A stretch of DNA of 64,000 nt, from the NCBI GenBank assembly GCA_963575745.1, contig CAUYUJ010018040.1, positions 122,501 to 186,500 on the forward strand, in the 5' to 3' direction. The position numbers and the translations under genes are program-made. Shown here in pieces: positions 29,085 to 40,444 of this stretch (position 1 is its first letter; each line of letters begins with the position of its first letter). This stretch comes from Prorocentrum cordatum. Its lineage: Eukaryota > Sar > Dinophyceae > Prorocentrales > Prorocentraceae. The notes under the pieces are model-generated. The model saw only the letters and a list, made by a program, of their open reading frames with translations. It was not told where the DNA came from and did no database searches.

Positions 29085-32000
29085 TATTAGAATACTATAC
29101 ATACATGAACTACACGTAGCTACCTTGAATACGCAAGACACCAATGACCCAATTAAACGCCCAGAAATCGAAATATGGATGCAACACAATGACATCGACG
29201 TGCTGTGTGCGCAATAAACACACGTTCCCGACAACCACCACGAGGCACGACAAAAGTATCGTTGGTTCTTCAGCGGCGAAAGGCGCGTTCAGTCCGAAGG
29301 CCGCTTCCCCGCTGGCGTAGCCATCGTCGTGTCGAACGAGTGGGCGAATTACACTTTCGATGTGCAGCCAATCAACGATCGACTAATGTACCTCGTGTTA
29401 AACTACATTGCTCCTGTCACTATCATATGTTGTTACAGCCCTACAGCGACAGCGCCGACAGGCATCAATCAAACTTCCTTTACAAGCGTGGAACAATTGC
29501 ACAAGCAGCGCTGCAAACGCGGCCCTGTGTATCAATTTGGTGATTTCAACGCAAGAGTTCGGGGGAAACTCACGCCGGACGAAAACGTCATTGGCCCATG
29601 CACGTTTGACCCTGGTACGACGCGTTTGGAACAACAGTCAGAAGAAGTGCACGAACACCAGCAGCTATTCATATCCCATTGCATCGCCACGCGCAGTCTG
29701 GCCATGAACACGTTTTTCTTCCAGCCGCCAGAAAAACTAGCCACCTACAGGGCGCCGGGTGCACAACGGGGCCCTCCTTTTCGGAGGGGGCCGCACGAAA
29801 TGCTGGATTATGTTCTGGCGCAGCAACGATGGAAAAACAGCGTGCGTAATGTCGAAAGCCACACATCTGCTAACCTCACCTCCGACCACTACCCTGTGGT
29901 TGCGACCCTTGAGATACGATTGAAACGAATGCACAAGCCAACGGGCCACGAGAGGTGCAATTATCTCCCATGTTCTGGCGAACGAAAACAAGCATTTTAA
30001 CGAGTATGTGAGGGAGCACTGGCCTCAAGAAGCCACACCCGCAAACCTCGCCGACGTCATGCGGCAGGCGGCGGAGGGCAGAATTCCAGAATTTCCGCCG
30101 AAACGGAAACCGCAGGAGGTTTCTGCAGCAGTGGAGGCACTCCTCCAACGACGACAACACGTGATCGAACACAACAACGACCCGGACACCATCAAATTTT
30201 TTATTGCCCAGATCAAAAAACAACGCCGACACGACAGAAGACAAGCTTTGTTAGATTCCGTGCAGCAAAATATGGACGTCAGAGACCGCTGGATAGGCCT
30301 CAAGCGGTTGCGCCCCGAGTACACGCCACAATCATACGCGTACAAAAAAGCAAATGGCGCGCCCGTCCCGTTGCACGAACGAGCGGAAGAAGCAGCGAAA
30401 CATCTTGCCACCAAGCAGTGGGGCGCACCAGCGAGACCGACCGGCCCAGGACAGCATGCTGCCACGCAGATGCCGCGGGGAGACCCAGTAGTGGACCACC
30501 CTTTAGCGTGGGACCTGTCACCGCTGTCACTGACGGAATTGCGAGCAATCTTAAAGAAATTCAAACGACGGAAAGCACTGGGCCCAGACGAAGTACCGAT
30601 GGAGTTTTTCAAAGAAACGGATGACGACACGCTCGCTCTAGTATTGGACACCCTCAACGATGGGTGGGCCCAGCGACACATTGCGCAAGAATCCTAAAAG
30701 GCGCGGGTGGTTCTCCTATACAAAAAAAACGAGTCAAGCAACCTGAACAACTACCGCCCAATTTCGCTTTGGAGCAGCATTTACAATATCTTCGCAGCCT
30801 TCATTCAAAGACGTCTCTCTTACACGCTGGATCCGCACCTGCAGAAAACACAATGCGGCTTTTGACAGCGGAAGAGCACGGCGCAGGCCATCCACCTTGT
30901 GCGGAGAGCCTTGGAATACGGAGAGCGCACCGGGAACAACCTCTTACTCTTGCTACCCAGGATAAGGCGTTCGACAAAGTGAAACACGGGGCGCTTTTAA
31001 AGTCCCCCGAGCGCATGCAGGTTCACCCACGGATCCTCGACACGATCCGCTCTCTGTACTCGAGACCAACCTTCTTTGTTGAAGTAGAGCGGTGTGCGTC
31101 ACAAATGCACGAACAATCCACAGGCATACGCCAGGGATGCCCCCTGTCACCGTATCTTTTTCTGGTAGTCGTGACTTGCTTCTTCCACGACGTTCATACC
31201 CACCACGCCCTGGACGAAGACCTGCGTGCAGGGAGGGTGCCGGGGGATACGGTGGATGACATATTGTACGCAGACGACACAATTTGTGTTTCCACCCGCA
31301 AAATCGCCTTGGAAAAGCTGCTGCACGCCATCGAGGAAGAAAATGAAACATACGGCTTGAAAGCTTAACGAAACCAAATGCGAAATCATTCAGTTTTGGC
31401 AACAAGTCACCCTCAAATTCCGCCATGGAGCAGTTGTGCCGCACATGCACAAGGAAAAATATTTGGGATGTTCAGTCAACGACAGAGGAGACATGCATAT
31501 GGAGCTACGACATCGCCTTCCGTGTGCATGTGTGAGTGTGGAAAAAAGCTTGGCCTGTTCTTCAAAAACTCAGATTGCTCCGTCCGACTCAAACTCCAGG
31601 TCTTCAACGCCATTCTCCGCTCGAAACTCATGTATGGCTTGGAGTCGGCGCAGCTCACGGAGAGCTCGCGGCAACGCCTGGACACATTCCAATTGAAAGG
31701 GCTACGACAAATACTAAAGATCACGACGACATATGTTGACAGACAACACAGCAACACATATGTATACACGCGCGCCAACGAGCAGCTGCAGGCGCAGCGA
31801 CCTGAAAACCGCATTGAGAGGCTCACTGAATATTACACACGTATGAATCTCAAACCCTTTGCAGCCATACTTGCCAGCAAGGACGACGATCCTGTGGAAA
31901 CTATGTTGCTCAACCCGACAACACTAAAGCAACACGACGTGGGGGCGGTCCGTGTGGGACGCCCCGAAATGAGTTGGTATAGGCTGACGCTCTCTGAATA

Positions 32001-32115
32001 TTGGAAGGAAATCTACAAATCCTATGATGTCAGCGTTGCTGGGAGACCGCTCAACCTAGAAGACGACCGGCATGTGGCGCTGTTGAAGCAGGCCGCAAGG
32101 GCTGGCTTTCATTAA
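29085..32115 (+). pseudogene. LINE-C: degenerate non-LTR retrotransposon (endonuclease and RT)
   Basis: Plus-strand coding pieces in order. The EEP endonuclease starts VATLNTQDTND, keeps GDFNARV (about 29540) and LTSDHYPVV (about 29875). A linker follows with NEYVREHWPQEATPANL (about 30000). The RT contains KALGPDEVPMEFFKE (about 30575), VVLLYKKNESSNLNNYRPIS (about 30710), KAFDKVKHGALL (about 30965), GIRQGCPLSPYLF (about 31125) and DDILYADDTICV (about 31258). The thumb has SKLMYGLESAQL (about 31625), and the C-terminus ends AARAGFH. In-frame stops occur at 29215 (TAA, where QET is expected), 30695 (TAA) and about 30864 (TGA), with frameshifts near 29960, 30950, 31365 and 31520. It is related to LINE-A by the shared QGCPLSPYL and ILYADDT pattern. 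The 3' end is followed by a short GTAGGTAAGTAGGTAGGT tract near 32180. Confidence 0.9.
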
Positions 32116-32484
32116 GCTGTCTGTCCCTGCACATCACACATTTTAGCTGCGCTATCATACGGAACACACGCATGTAACATAGGTAAGTAGGTAGGTATTT
32201 CGCCTCTCCTCCTCCTCCCCCTCCTTCAGGGGTCTCGCCTGCAAAAGCGGAATGCGCAGGGCGGCAAGGACCGCAGAGGCGCCCGGCCGGAGTGCAGGCG
32301 GAGGCATCAGGTCTATGCCACGGGAAATAGATTTCGATAGATTTTGTTGGTTTCCTTTAGATTCCGATGGATTCCTTCTAGATTCCTATGAATCTTGTAC
32401 TATCTGTCATATAAATGAATTGACGCTTGCGTCGGCCTCTTTAAAGAGCTCCATGGACAGTAAACCCCAGCGATACAAAAGTTC
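32116..32484. other. LINE-C 3' flank, unassigned
   Basis: It contains the GTAG-type tract (about 32178-32200), CTCCTCC runs and the TTCCGATGGATTCC words related to the 28600-28930 repeat. No gene recognised. Confidence 0.45.
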
Positions 32485-32538
32485 AGGGGGCCAGGGAGAG
32501 AAGGAGAGGGAGAAAGAGAGAGAGAGAGAGGGAGAGAG

Positions 32539-32584
<46 letters not shown>

Positions 32585-32680
32585 ATATATATTGAGAGAG
32601 AAAGAAGATTTAGACAAAGATAAACAGAGAGAGAGAGAGAGAAAGATAATTAACGAGCAGGAAGGAGGAGGAGGAGGGGG
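32485..32680 (+). repeat. (GA)n and (TA)n microsatellite
   Basis: GAGA-rich sequence surrounds an almost pure (TA)n of about 45 bp at 32541-32585, which is itself self-complementary. A second GA-rich tract continues at 32855-32990. Confidence 0.93.
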
Positions 32681-32704
32681 AAGCAACAATCCAAAGATCA
32701 AAAC

Positions 32705-33190
32705 CTAATAGACTTTGTTTGTAAACGCTTAATGGAAATTAAGATTGTCATCTGCTCGTGTAGGGCAGTTCATCTGCCTCGTTTTCCCGGGATAGTCAAC
32801 CACAACGATAAAACAGTTCAGGGGGGCACGGGAAGAAGGAGAAAGGTTGAGAGAGAGAAAGAAAGAGAAAGAGACATAGAGACAGAGAGAGATAGAGAGA
32901 CAGAGAGAAAGAGAGAAGGAGGTTGAGAGAGAAAGAGAAACATAGAGAGATTGAGAGATAGACGGAAAAAGACAGAGAGAGAGAGAGAGAGGAGAGAGGA
33001 ATATGAAATGGAGGAAGAAAACATACAAAGTTCAACACGTATTAGATTTTATGTGCAAGCGCTTAGTGGAAATTGAGATGTTCATTTGCTCGTGTAGGGT
33101 AGCTCACCTGCCTCGTTTTCCCAGGATTATCAACCACAGCGATAAACAAGTTCAGGGCGCCAGGGGGAGGAGGAAGAGGAGGAGGAGGAG
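32705..33190 (+). repeat. two diverged copies of a ~150-bp repeat (family J)
   Basis: The copies start near 32705 and 33035. Both have TAGACTTTG/TAGATTTTATGT-type starts, then CGCTTA-TGGAAATT-AGAT, CTCGTGTAGGGCAGTTCATC versus CTCGTGTAGGGTAGCTCACC, CTGCCTCGTTTTCCC, then TCAACCACA-CGATAAA and GTTCAGGG, ending in purine-rich microsatellite. The shared GTTCAGGGGGCCAGG end also appears near 32480. Confidence 0.8.
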
Positions 33191-33221
33191 GAGAGGAGAA
33201 GGATACCTCCTTAAAAAACGT

Positions 33222-33430
33222 ATTGTTTCGCTTGAGACGTCCTTCAGTGTATGCTTGTTTCGCTTGAGACATCCTCGACAAGTTTCTCGCTCCGCTTGAG
33301 ACATCCTCGAAGACTTGCTGGATCCGCTTGAGACAGCCTTGAAACATTGATCGTTTCGTTTTAGATTGCCTCCCAAAATTGTTGGTTTCGTTTGAGACAT
33401 CCTGAAACCGCGTGTTCGCTTCGCTTGATG
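33222..33430 (+). repeat. family C repeat cluster 3
   Basis: Six to seven copies of TTGTTTCGCTTGAGACATCC and variants (CTCGCTCCGCTTGAGACATC, ATCCGCTTGAGACAGCC). Spacing is about 33-36 bp, as in clusters 1 and 2. Confidence 0.87.
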
Positions 33431-33439
33431 TCGATATCT

Positions 33440-35220
33440 CAACATAAGAAGGAAGTAACCTCGATGGCGAAGTTTTCACAGTGATAATGAAGTTCGGCCT
33501 CCGCGCCCCGCGCCCCTTACTAAACTCTTATTGGCCGTGGGTAATCAACTCTATGAGGTTAAGGGGTGGTACTTTATTTTCCTCGGCATGGGGCTATTGC
33601 ACCAGAGGCCGACTCGGTGTAGTGGACACCAGGGACGCAGGCCAACATGTTTTCCCAGCCCGTCTGCGACGCCAGTAGTTGTCAATCGAGTGATTACTAT
33701 GGTCGCCCATCTTTCTGCCGTGCCAGATGCAAGCGAGAGAAGCATCCATGGCTGACGTTGTTCATCTACCAGGCGCAAAGACGAATGCCTCCAAAGCGAA
33801 CGGCTCCTAGGCCCAGCGCCTGGTCTAGAAATCAGGCAGATACCCGCGAGGTGAGAATGGCTTCATTGGCCCCCAGGAGTCCTGTGATCATGGCGCCTCG
33901 GGGCCCAGCCCTCGTCCTGCCAGGAATGCCGTCTTGCCCCGCCTTCCCCAGGGGGAGTGTTTTCGCTCGCAGCAGACGGGAGCGTGAGCCACTCCCCACG
34001 TGGTGCCACAATTCCTCGTCCCCGTGTTCGCCCGAGCTGGGGGTGACCCGCCATGTGAAAGGTCACTCACGTCCACGCCGCTGATGGCTTTCGGCGCGGA
34101 TGCCACGACTGCAGGCCTCTTAGAACATGCGACGGGCTCCGGGCGGCACGCGGCATTCTATGGCCACTGGGCCCCGGGGTACTGTTCGGAGCTCATGCGA
34201 TATCCATCGCAGGGACCTCAAAGGGACCTGGGGACACCCCACTGAGTGCCTAGCGGCACGGTGGCGCGTCTGCGCAGAGTGCGAAGTGGCCATTCCGTTG
34301 ACCCCTGCACGGAACTGCGTGGTGCCAGACTGGCCGTGGCCATTCTCAATCCCGCCAGTCCAGGATGGCAGCCATGCGGGGTTGTCTCGGGCCGGTCGTT
34401 GCCGCACGCACATGCCGAGCCAGGGCAGGCGGCCAGAACGTGGCCAACGAGGCCCCCGCTGTCGCTTGGAAGGGGTTCGGAAAAGGGGGATGAGGTCCGA
34501 TGCACGCGGGTCGCGCCTGCAGTTGCAATCTTAGAGGTCTATTCAAATTCGGGGAATTCCCCTCTCTCTTTCTCTGCCGTTCTCGCACTCAGAGGGTGCA
34601 GAATTGGCCAGCATGCCCGTTGTATTCGTGCAAGCGTAGTGCATGCTCATGTTTCTTGAGCGACACGCCTGAGGAAGCGCTTTCGTTCTTGCTGGAGTGG
34701 CTCTTTTCGAAGGTGGTGAACGATCCCATCAGCAAAGTCTTGACGTTGCTTCGACCAGCGACGGCTCTCTGGAGCCCCTTGCTGCACACGCTCTTGCCCC
34801 CTGCGGTTGGATATGTGTCATCATCTCCGCGATTGGGCCAGAAGAGCGGGAGCCACGGGCGGTCGTGGGGCTAGAGAGGGGCCCGATGGGGAGGAGGCCA
34901 GAGACTCCGCGGCAGAGGAGGGGGCCCGTCGAGGAGGAGGCCCCGCACCTTCTCCCGACCATGGCAGGGCCAGTCTCGATCCGATGGGTCCGATTCGATA
35001 TCGGTTTCGGCCAGCCCGATCCGATTCGATTCCGATAATCCCACTGTGCGATGCGGCCCGATGCTTGCGTGGCACCATTGTGCATCCTGGCGCGTCCGAC
35101 GCACATTCCGATCCGATCCGAATTTCCGATTCGATGATCATCGATCCTGCCGTAGCATGCTAGCCTACTGCGAAGGCCTAACGGCCGGTGCCGCCGACCC
35201 CGAAGACGACGAAGATGAAA
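33440..35220. other. unassigned sequence, no gene recognised
   Basis: The short frame at 33787 (MPPKRTAPRPSAWSRNQAD) runs into a GAGGTGAGA donor-like site and could be a first exon, but nothing downstream supports it. GATCCGATCCGAT-type words occur at 34975-35035 and 35110-35140 with some inverted symmetry. No repeat family from elsewhere is seen. Confidence 0.4.
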
Positions 35221-35224
35221 ACGA

Positions 35225-35416
35225 GCGGGGGGGGGTTGGAGGCGGAGGAGGAGGAGGAGGAGCAGGAGGAGGAGGAAGAGGAAGGGTGGAGAAGGCGGAT
35301 GAGGGAGGAGGAGGGGGGGGAAGGATGAGGAGGAGGAGCAGGAGAGGGAGGACGAGGAGGAGGAGGAGGAGGAGGAGGAGGAGCAGGAGAGGGAGGACGA
35401 GGAGGAGGAGGAGGAG

Positions 35417-35447
<31 letters not shown>

Positions 35448-35480
35448 AGGAGGAGGAGGAGGAGCAGCGAGAGGAAGCGC
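35225..35480 (+). repeat. (GGA)n purine tract
   Basis: Almost pure purine (GGA/GGAGG/GAGGAC) on the plus strand for about 250 bp. ORFs across it are poly-Arg/Gly or poly-Pro/Leu artefacts. Confidence 0.95.
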
Positions 35481-35569
35481 GTAGGAGCAACCCAATCTGG
35501 AGGCCTCGGCTCTCGACGGAAATGGGAGGGATAGGGCGGGGACAAAACCTCTCCGAAAATCAATGAGTA

Positions 35570-35850
35570 TGGCCTCTCCGGGCCTTCTTGAGAGTCCTTG
35601 TAGGGCTCTTTTGACCCGTCTGAGGGCCCCCTTTGGCCGTCCTTAGGCGTTCTTGGGCTGTCTTGTGGGGCTTGGGCCGTCTTGGGGCGCTCTTGCAGAT
35701 CCGTCGTGGCGACCCCCCCCCCCTCCTCCAGCGCATCTGCAGAGGGCCCCTCTGTAAAAGCCGCGAACGGGGGATGCGTATCTGGGTGGCGAACCCCCCC
35801 CCCGGGAGCCCCCCCCCCGGACCCCCCCCCCCCCGGCGGGGAAGGGATCA
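35570..35850 (+). repeat. family B block followed by poly(C) runs
   Basis: The block at 35570-35700 has GCCGTCCTTAGG, GCTGTCTTGTGGGG and GCCGTCTTGGGG words. Several C-runs of 9-14 bases follow (for example near 35715, 35800, 35815 and 35825). These are G-quadruplex or i-motif prone and prone to sequencing indels. Confidence 0.8.
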
Positions 35851-35998
35851 AAGGGAAGGGGCTTCTCTTCGACGCATTTACGACGTTGCTCATTTTCGTT
35901 TTGGTTGGCGCGCTTGAGGAGGAGGGGGAGGGCTCAGGGAAAGGGCGGGTAGCGCCACACGCCGACAGGGTTGGCGGATTTCATGCTAACCTATTTCG

Positions 35999-36162
35999 AG
36001 GCCTCCTAGATGGAGTCCGAGTAGACGGGGTCGGAGGATCGCGCCGCATCGCCGATGTCTCGGCGACGCGGCACGACGCGGGGCCTGATTCCCGCCACGC
36101 CGACGTCGGCGATGCACCGGCGATGCGGCGCGATCTTCCGACGCCATCTGCTCGGACTCCAT
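35999..36162. mobile_element. foldback MITE-like element M2
   Basis: The left arm (AGGCCTCCTAGATGGAGTCC, then GACGGGGTCGGAGGATCGCG) and the right arm (reverse complement TGGAGTCCGAGCAGATGGCG, then TCGGAAGATCGCGCCGCATC) are inverted repeats of about 50 bp. The interior again uses CATCGCCGATG/CACCGGCGATG words. It matches M1 (4444-4649) at both ends. It ends 5 bp before family A copy 4. Confidence 0.72.
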
Positions 36163-36167
36163 GTGTT

Positions 36168-36357
36168 GTGGAGGACGATCAATGGAGAGGAAGCATGCAA
36201 GCAAATAATTCCCAGATGTCTAAAACATGTGGTAAACATGCTCAAAACATGTACGAAACATGTGTAAAACATGTTTGGAACATTATTCCGACATGTTAAA
36301 CACATTTAAAATTCAATGATAGGACTGTTGGGGTGTCCATTGTCGTAGCATCCACAG
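36168..36357 (+). repeat. dispersed repeat family A, copy 4
   Basis: It starts TGTGGAGGACGATCAATGGA, then GAGGAAGCATGCAAGCAAAT. The core is rich in ACATGT/AAACATG words, and it ends ACTGTTGGGGTGTCCATTGT then CGTAGCATCCACAG. More diverged at the left end than copies 1-3. It sits immediately beside M2. Confidence 0.83.
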
Positions 36358-36624
36358 CCCATGTGGGAGGCCTGCAGCCCAGATCTCCTGCCTTGCTGAC
36401 TCGGCCCGGGCACGCCTGCAGGGGCCGGTGCCGCCCGGGGCGCTCGCAGGCCTGCAGGCCGGGGGCCCGCCGCAGTGAGCCCCGCGGAGCGGGGTGACCC
36501 CGCAGTGCCCCCCCCCCCACGGTGCCCGCAAGAGTGGCCTCTCTGCGTGTCGAGGGGCCGATGTGGAGGAGAGGACGAGAGGATCGGTTCGGATGCAGCT
36601 CCTGGCTGGGAGTTCAACTTCTGA

Positions 36625-36830
36625 TTTTGTCCTAGTCCGAAATCCAGCCTAATCTGGCCCAATCCTGCTCAATCCGGCTTCGTCCCGCCTAATTCCATTT
36701 AATTTGGCCCAATCCCGCATAATCCGAGGCCCCCTTTGGTGCAACAGCCACCCAATGGGGCGCAATCCTCATTAATCCTTCCGAGGGGGACCTCCCAGTA
36801 GTTGACTCCTAAGATTAGGGGGCTACGCTA
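36625..36830 (+). repeat. dispersed repeat family E, copy 2
   Basis: AATCTGGCCCAATCCTGC, AATCCGGCTTCGTCCCGC and AATTTGGCCCAATCCCGC words are followed by ATAATCCGAGGCCCCCTTTGG, GCAACAGCC, CTCCCAGTAGTTG and TCCTAAG-TTAGGG. Motif order is the same as copy 1 at 7660-7830. Confidence 0.75.
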
Positions 36831-38845
36831 GGGATGGACATGCTCGGGGGGGAGCGCATCGGCTCCCACACATGGATCCAGGGGTAGACCTCAACAGTGT
36901 TCTGGCGATTTCGTGGGCCGCTTTCGTCTCGATTTCGTTTTGCGCTCCAGACGGATTGAAGACGAAACGAGGGAGCACGAGAACAAAACGAAAACGACAA
37001 CCACCGGTTAGGTTCAGTCCTGCATGGATTGCCGATGGAGGGGGCCCGATGGCGCGCCCCGCCGAGGAGCGCACGCCTCCTCCTCCTCCTCCTCCTCCTC
37101 CTCCTCCTTTGCTGTCGACGGCCTACCGCCGATCTGTCGGCGACGTATGGTGGGTGGGACGATTGCGCGAGAAGTGGAGCTGATGACTTCAAGCCGAGCA
37201 TCGGTGAATAACACCACATAGACTGCACCGCGCACGCTGCCCAACCTAACTTACACGACGTAGCTTGCACCGAAATAGCTTGCACCCCGTAGCCCGCGCC
37301 GCACATACCGCATCACCTACTATGCTAGAAAGTCGTGTTTGCGGGCCGCGTTGGCGGATATGTTTCTCCATGCTTTTGGCCTTCCTGGAACACCGAATGG
37401 GGGGGGCGCCAGAGGGGCTCTTGGAGGCACGCTGGAAGTGGTATCGAACAACGTTTAGCTATACAACCTTTCTTGGAGGCCAGCTGGGCGAACCGGTCCC
37501 ATGTCGGGCCCATTTCAGGCCATTTGGGATTCGCCACCCCCTTGGGGAACCGCGGTCCAGACCCGAAAGTGGAGGAGTTGAGCGTTCTCCCCCCCGAGGG
37601 TAAGGGAGGAGTAGGAATAGCTAATTCCTAAACCCCTTCCAGAGGGCTTGTGGGATTTACGCTGTCGCAGCGATCCGGATAGTAGGGTGTCATATGCAGG
37701 TTGCGATTCGAGTTGCCTAACATGACGAAAACGTGTCTCACACCACATGCTTGGGCTATTCTTCACATGTTTGAGCCCATCCTGCGTGTTGTCGCACAGA
37801 CTTGTCATTTTGCTGCGTAATAGGGCATCTATCAGCGCATGTTTGATATCTGGTGGCTCCTGGTGGAGTGCACGGTGAGACCAGGCGGAGAGTCGGTCGA
37901 GTTCGGATTGCTCCTGTGGCTATTCGAAGTGTCGTGCGCTGCGTGGATATCCCTGGCGCGCAGAAAACGACGTCGACGTCAAAAGCGGGGACTACCAACT
38001 ACAGCGATTCCTCGAGCAGCGACGACTCGGACTTCAAATTAGACGGAGGGGCAGTGGAGCGAGGGTATCGTTTGTCGTTCCGTCCGTCACTGGGGACCGA
38101 AGTTCGAACATAGACACGGATTCGAATATTGTGGCACCCGGTGGCCGATCATCGAATCCAACCACAGGTTCACACATTGTTTGAGTATCATGTTCTCGGC
38201 TCTTCCAAGTGGCAATTGCGAAGGCGTCCAACCATGTTGTTTCTGTATGCAGCTGCCTGCGGCAAGTCCCGCCATCGTGCCAGTCCAACACCTCGGGTGG
38301 CGACTGTTCGGGGGGCGTACAAGTGGACAGTAACGTCTGACACCTTGTGTCCGGAGTCGAAATGTGACATTCCTCCGCGTTGTGTCGAGGGTTCTCGTGT
38401 CGTCCGTTCCTTTGGGCAGTCTCGGGGGTCCTTGGAGCCATATTGTATCGTGTTGGGGCCGTCTCGGGGCCCTCTTTGTCGACGGTAGCTGTATTGTTCG
38501 TCACCACGCTGGTGTGTCTGACACGCAGCCGTTCGATGCCATCTCTCAGACGTGTTCTGCCCAAACGTGGTAACGCGTGTCAAGCCCAGTATTGTATTGC
38601 GAGCTCCAAGCTTGTGACTTGCGTTGGCATCGCGTCTTGGGTAACGCCGTGGGAAAGAGCGTCCCAGCTCCCTGGCTGATCAAGTCAGGTTCCCGCAGTC
38701 GAGTGAAGCGCCAGTGGCAGATCGGGCCGACAGCCATTCGTGCTGCATATATATGCATTTGAGGAGCTGCCTGCGGCCAATCTTGCTACCGTGCCAGCGC
38801 AGCATCAGAATTTATGACGCTTCGCGTATCCCATCCCAGTCCACT
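36831..38845. other. unassigned sequence
   Basis: A (TCC)n of about 35 bp lies at 37075-37110. Otherwise there are overlapping short ORFs without motifs. No family A, B or C words were noticed apart from isolated TCTTGGGC strings near 38420-38470. Confidence 0.4.
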
Positions 38846-38882
38846 TTTCGGCGCCAAGCTCGGCTGGAGCTTGGCGCCGAAA
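38846..38882. other. perfect 15-bp hairpin, 7-nt loop
   Basis: Arms TTTCGGCGCCAAGCT (38846-38860) and AGCTTGGCGCCGAAA (38868-38882) are perfect reverse complements with loop CGGCTGG. There is no following T-run typical of a bacterial-type terminator, and in a dinoflagellate this role would not be expected. Confidence 0.85.
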
Positions 38883-39417
38883 GGGCGACTTCTCCCTACC
38901 GTTCCGCCGCCGGTCGCCGCGCCTGCGTCCCCACCTGCCGGGATGTCTGGGCCGGTCACCTGCCGACGCCGTATGCGTCTCAATGAGGGCCATTTTTTCC
39001 CTGGCACGTGCATGCGCCTCTGAGGCCAATTTACTTCGTTCCGCGCCCCGGACGTTGAACCCGCTCCCTGTCCCTCGCCTTGGAGCCGCGAACCAAAAAA
39101 GTATCCCAGTCCACTTGGCCGACGTTCTCCTGCATGGACTTTCGCTTTCGACATGTGGTACAGGTTTTACTGCCGTTTGCAGTCTTGTCGGTGATGAGGT
39201 TGCCCTTCTTCACTCTTGCGCCGACACGATGTGTTGGCATTTGTGGCGCCTACTTCACGGATGTCGTCTGGGTGTGTTTGTCGGTCTAGTTCGTCTCTGA
39301 CGGTGTTGTCTGCCTGACTCACACCGAGCGATCGACCTTTGCTTGTTCCCTACGCAGGCTCTGCCTAGAAGGGTTCTTACTCTCTTAGCTTAAAGGGGCG
39401 GGCAGTGCAAAGCGCCC

Positions 39418-40160
39418 CGGGCGGTTCCCCCAGTCCCCTGGGAGCGGTTCCCCCAGTCCCCTGGGAGCTTTAGCTTTAGTTTTAGCTTTAGCTGTAGCTT
39501 AGCTTCAGCGTAGCTTTAGCTTAGCGTCAGCTTAGCTTCAGCTTAGCTTTAGCCTAGCTTTAGCTTAGCTTTAGCTTGGCTCTTAGTTTAGCGGCACTTT
39601 TAGCTTTTGCTTAGCTTTAGCTTTAGCTTTAGCTTATCTTTAGCTTAGATTCAGCTTAGCTTCAGCTTAGCTTCAGCTTAGCTTTAGCTTAGCTTTAGCT
39701 TAGCTGTACCTTAGCTGCACCTTAGCTTTAGCTTGGCTTTAGCTTGGCTTTAGCTGGGTTTTAGCTTAGCTGCACCTTAGCTTTAGCTTAGCTGTAGCTT
39801 AGTTTGAGCTTAGCTTTAGCTTAGCCTTTTACCGTAGCTTTAGTTTAGCTTTAGCGTAGCCTTTTTTTACCGTAGCTTTAGCTTAGCTTTAGCTTAGCTT
39901 TAGCTTAGCTTAAGCTTAGCTTTAGCTTAGCTTTAACTTAGCTTTAGCTGAGCTTTAGCTTATCTGCACCTTAGCTTTGGCTCCGGTTTAGCTTAGCGGT
40001 AGCTTAGCCTTAGCTCTGCCTTAGTTGAGCTTTAGCTTAGTTTTAGCTTAGCTTTATATTAACTTTAGCTGACCTTGAGCTTCGCTTAGCTTAGCTTTAG
40101 CTGAGCTTTAGCTTAGCTTTAGTTTAGTTTTAACTTAGCTTTAGCTTAGCTCTAGCTTTA
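39418..40160 (+). repeat. AGCTTTAGCTT minisatellite, preceded by a 25-bp duplication
   Basis: A 25-bp word (GCGGTTCCCCCAGTCCCCTG + GGAGC) occurs twice at 39420-39470. From there to 40160 the sequence is an imperfect array of TTAGCTTTAGC units of 11-12 bp, with variants CTGTAGC, CTGCACC and TTCAGC. It contains AGCT palindromes at every unit. It resembles no known telomere repeat. Confidence 0.93.
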
Positions 40161-40444
40161 CTGTTCGTACGAATGCTGCTTTCCTATGGGCTCCAACTCC
40201 TCTGTAGGGTCGCACTGGGATAATTTTATGGTCGCGCCGCTGCGCCATTCTGGCTGCGCTTACTTGCTGGTCGACATTGGGATTTTCAACGCCACCAGGT
40301 TTGGGAGTATCGTTTCTCACTCTCCTTCTGAGTGGTTGTCCGCTCGCTAGCTTCGTTTGCCTTTCTTTTCCTGCTGCCTAGTCGCGGCCCGACTAGTGTT
40401 CGGACGGCTTTCGGCAAACCTCGCGAGCCTGTTGACCAAACTGT

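Noticed and set aside
38846-38882. Rho-independent terminator
   Set aside because: No T-run follows and the genome is eukaryotic.
39468-40160. Interstitial telomere
   Set aside because: The unit is AGCTTTAGCTT-like, not TTTAGGG or TTAGGG.
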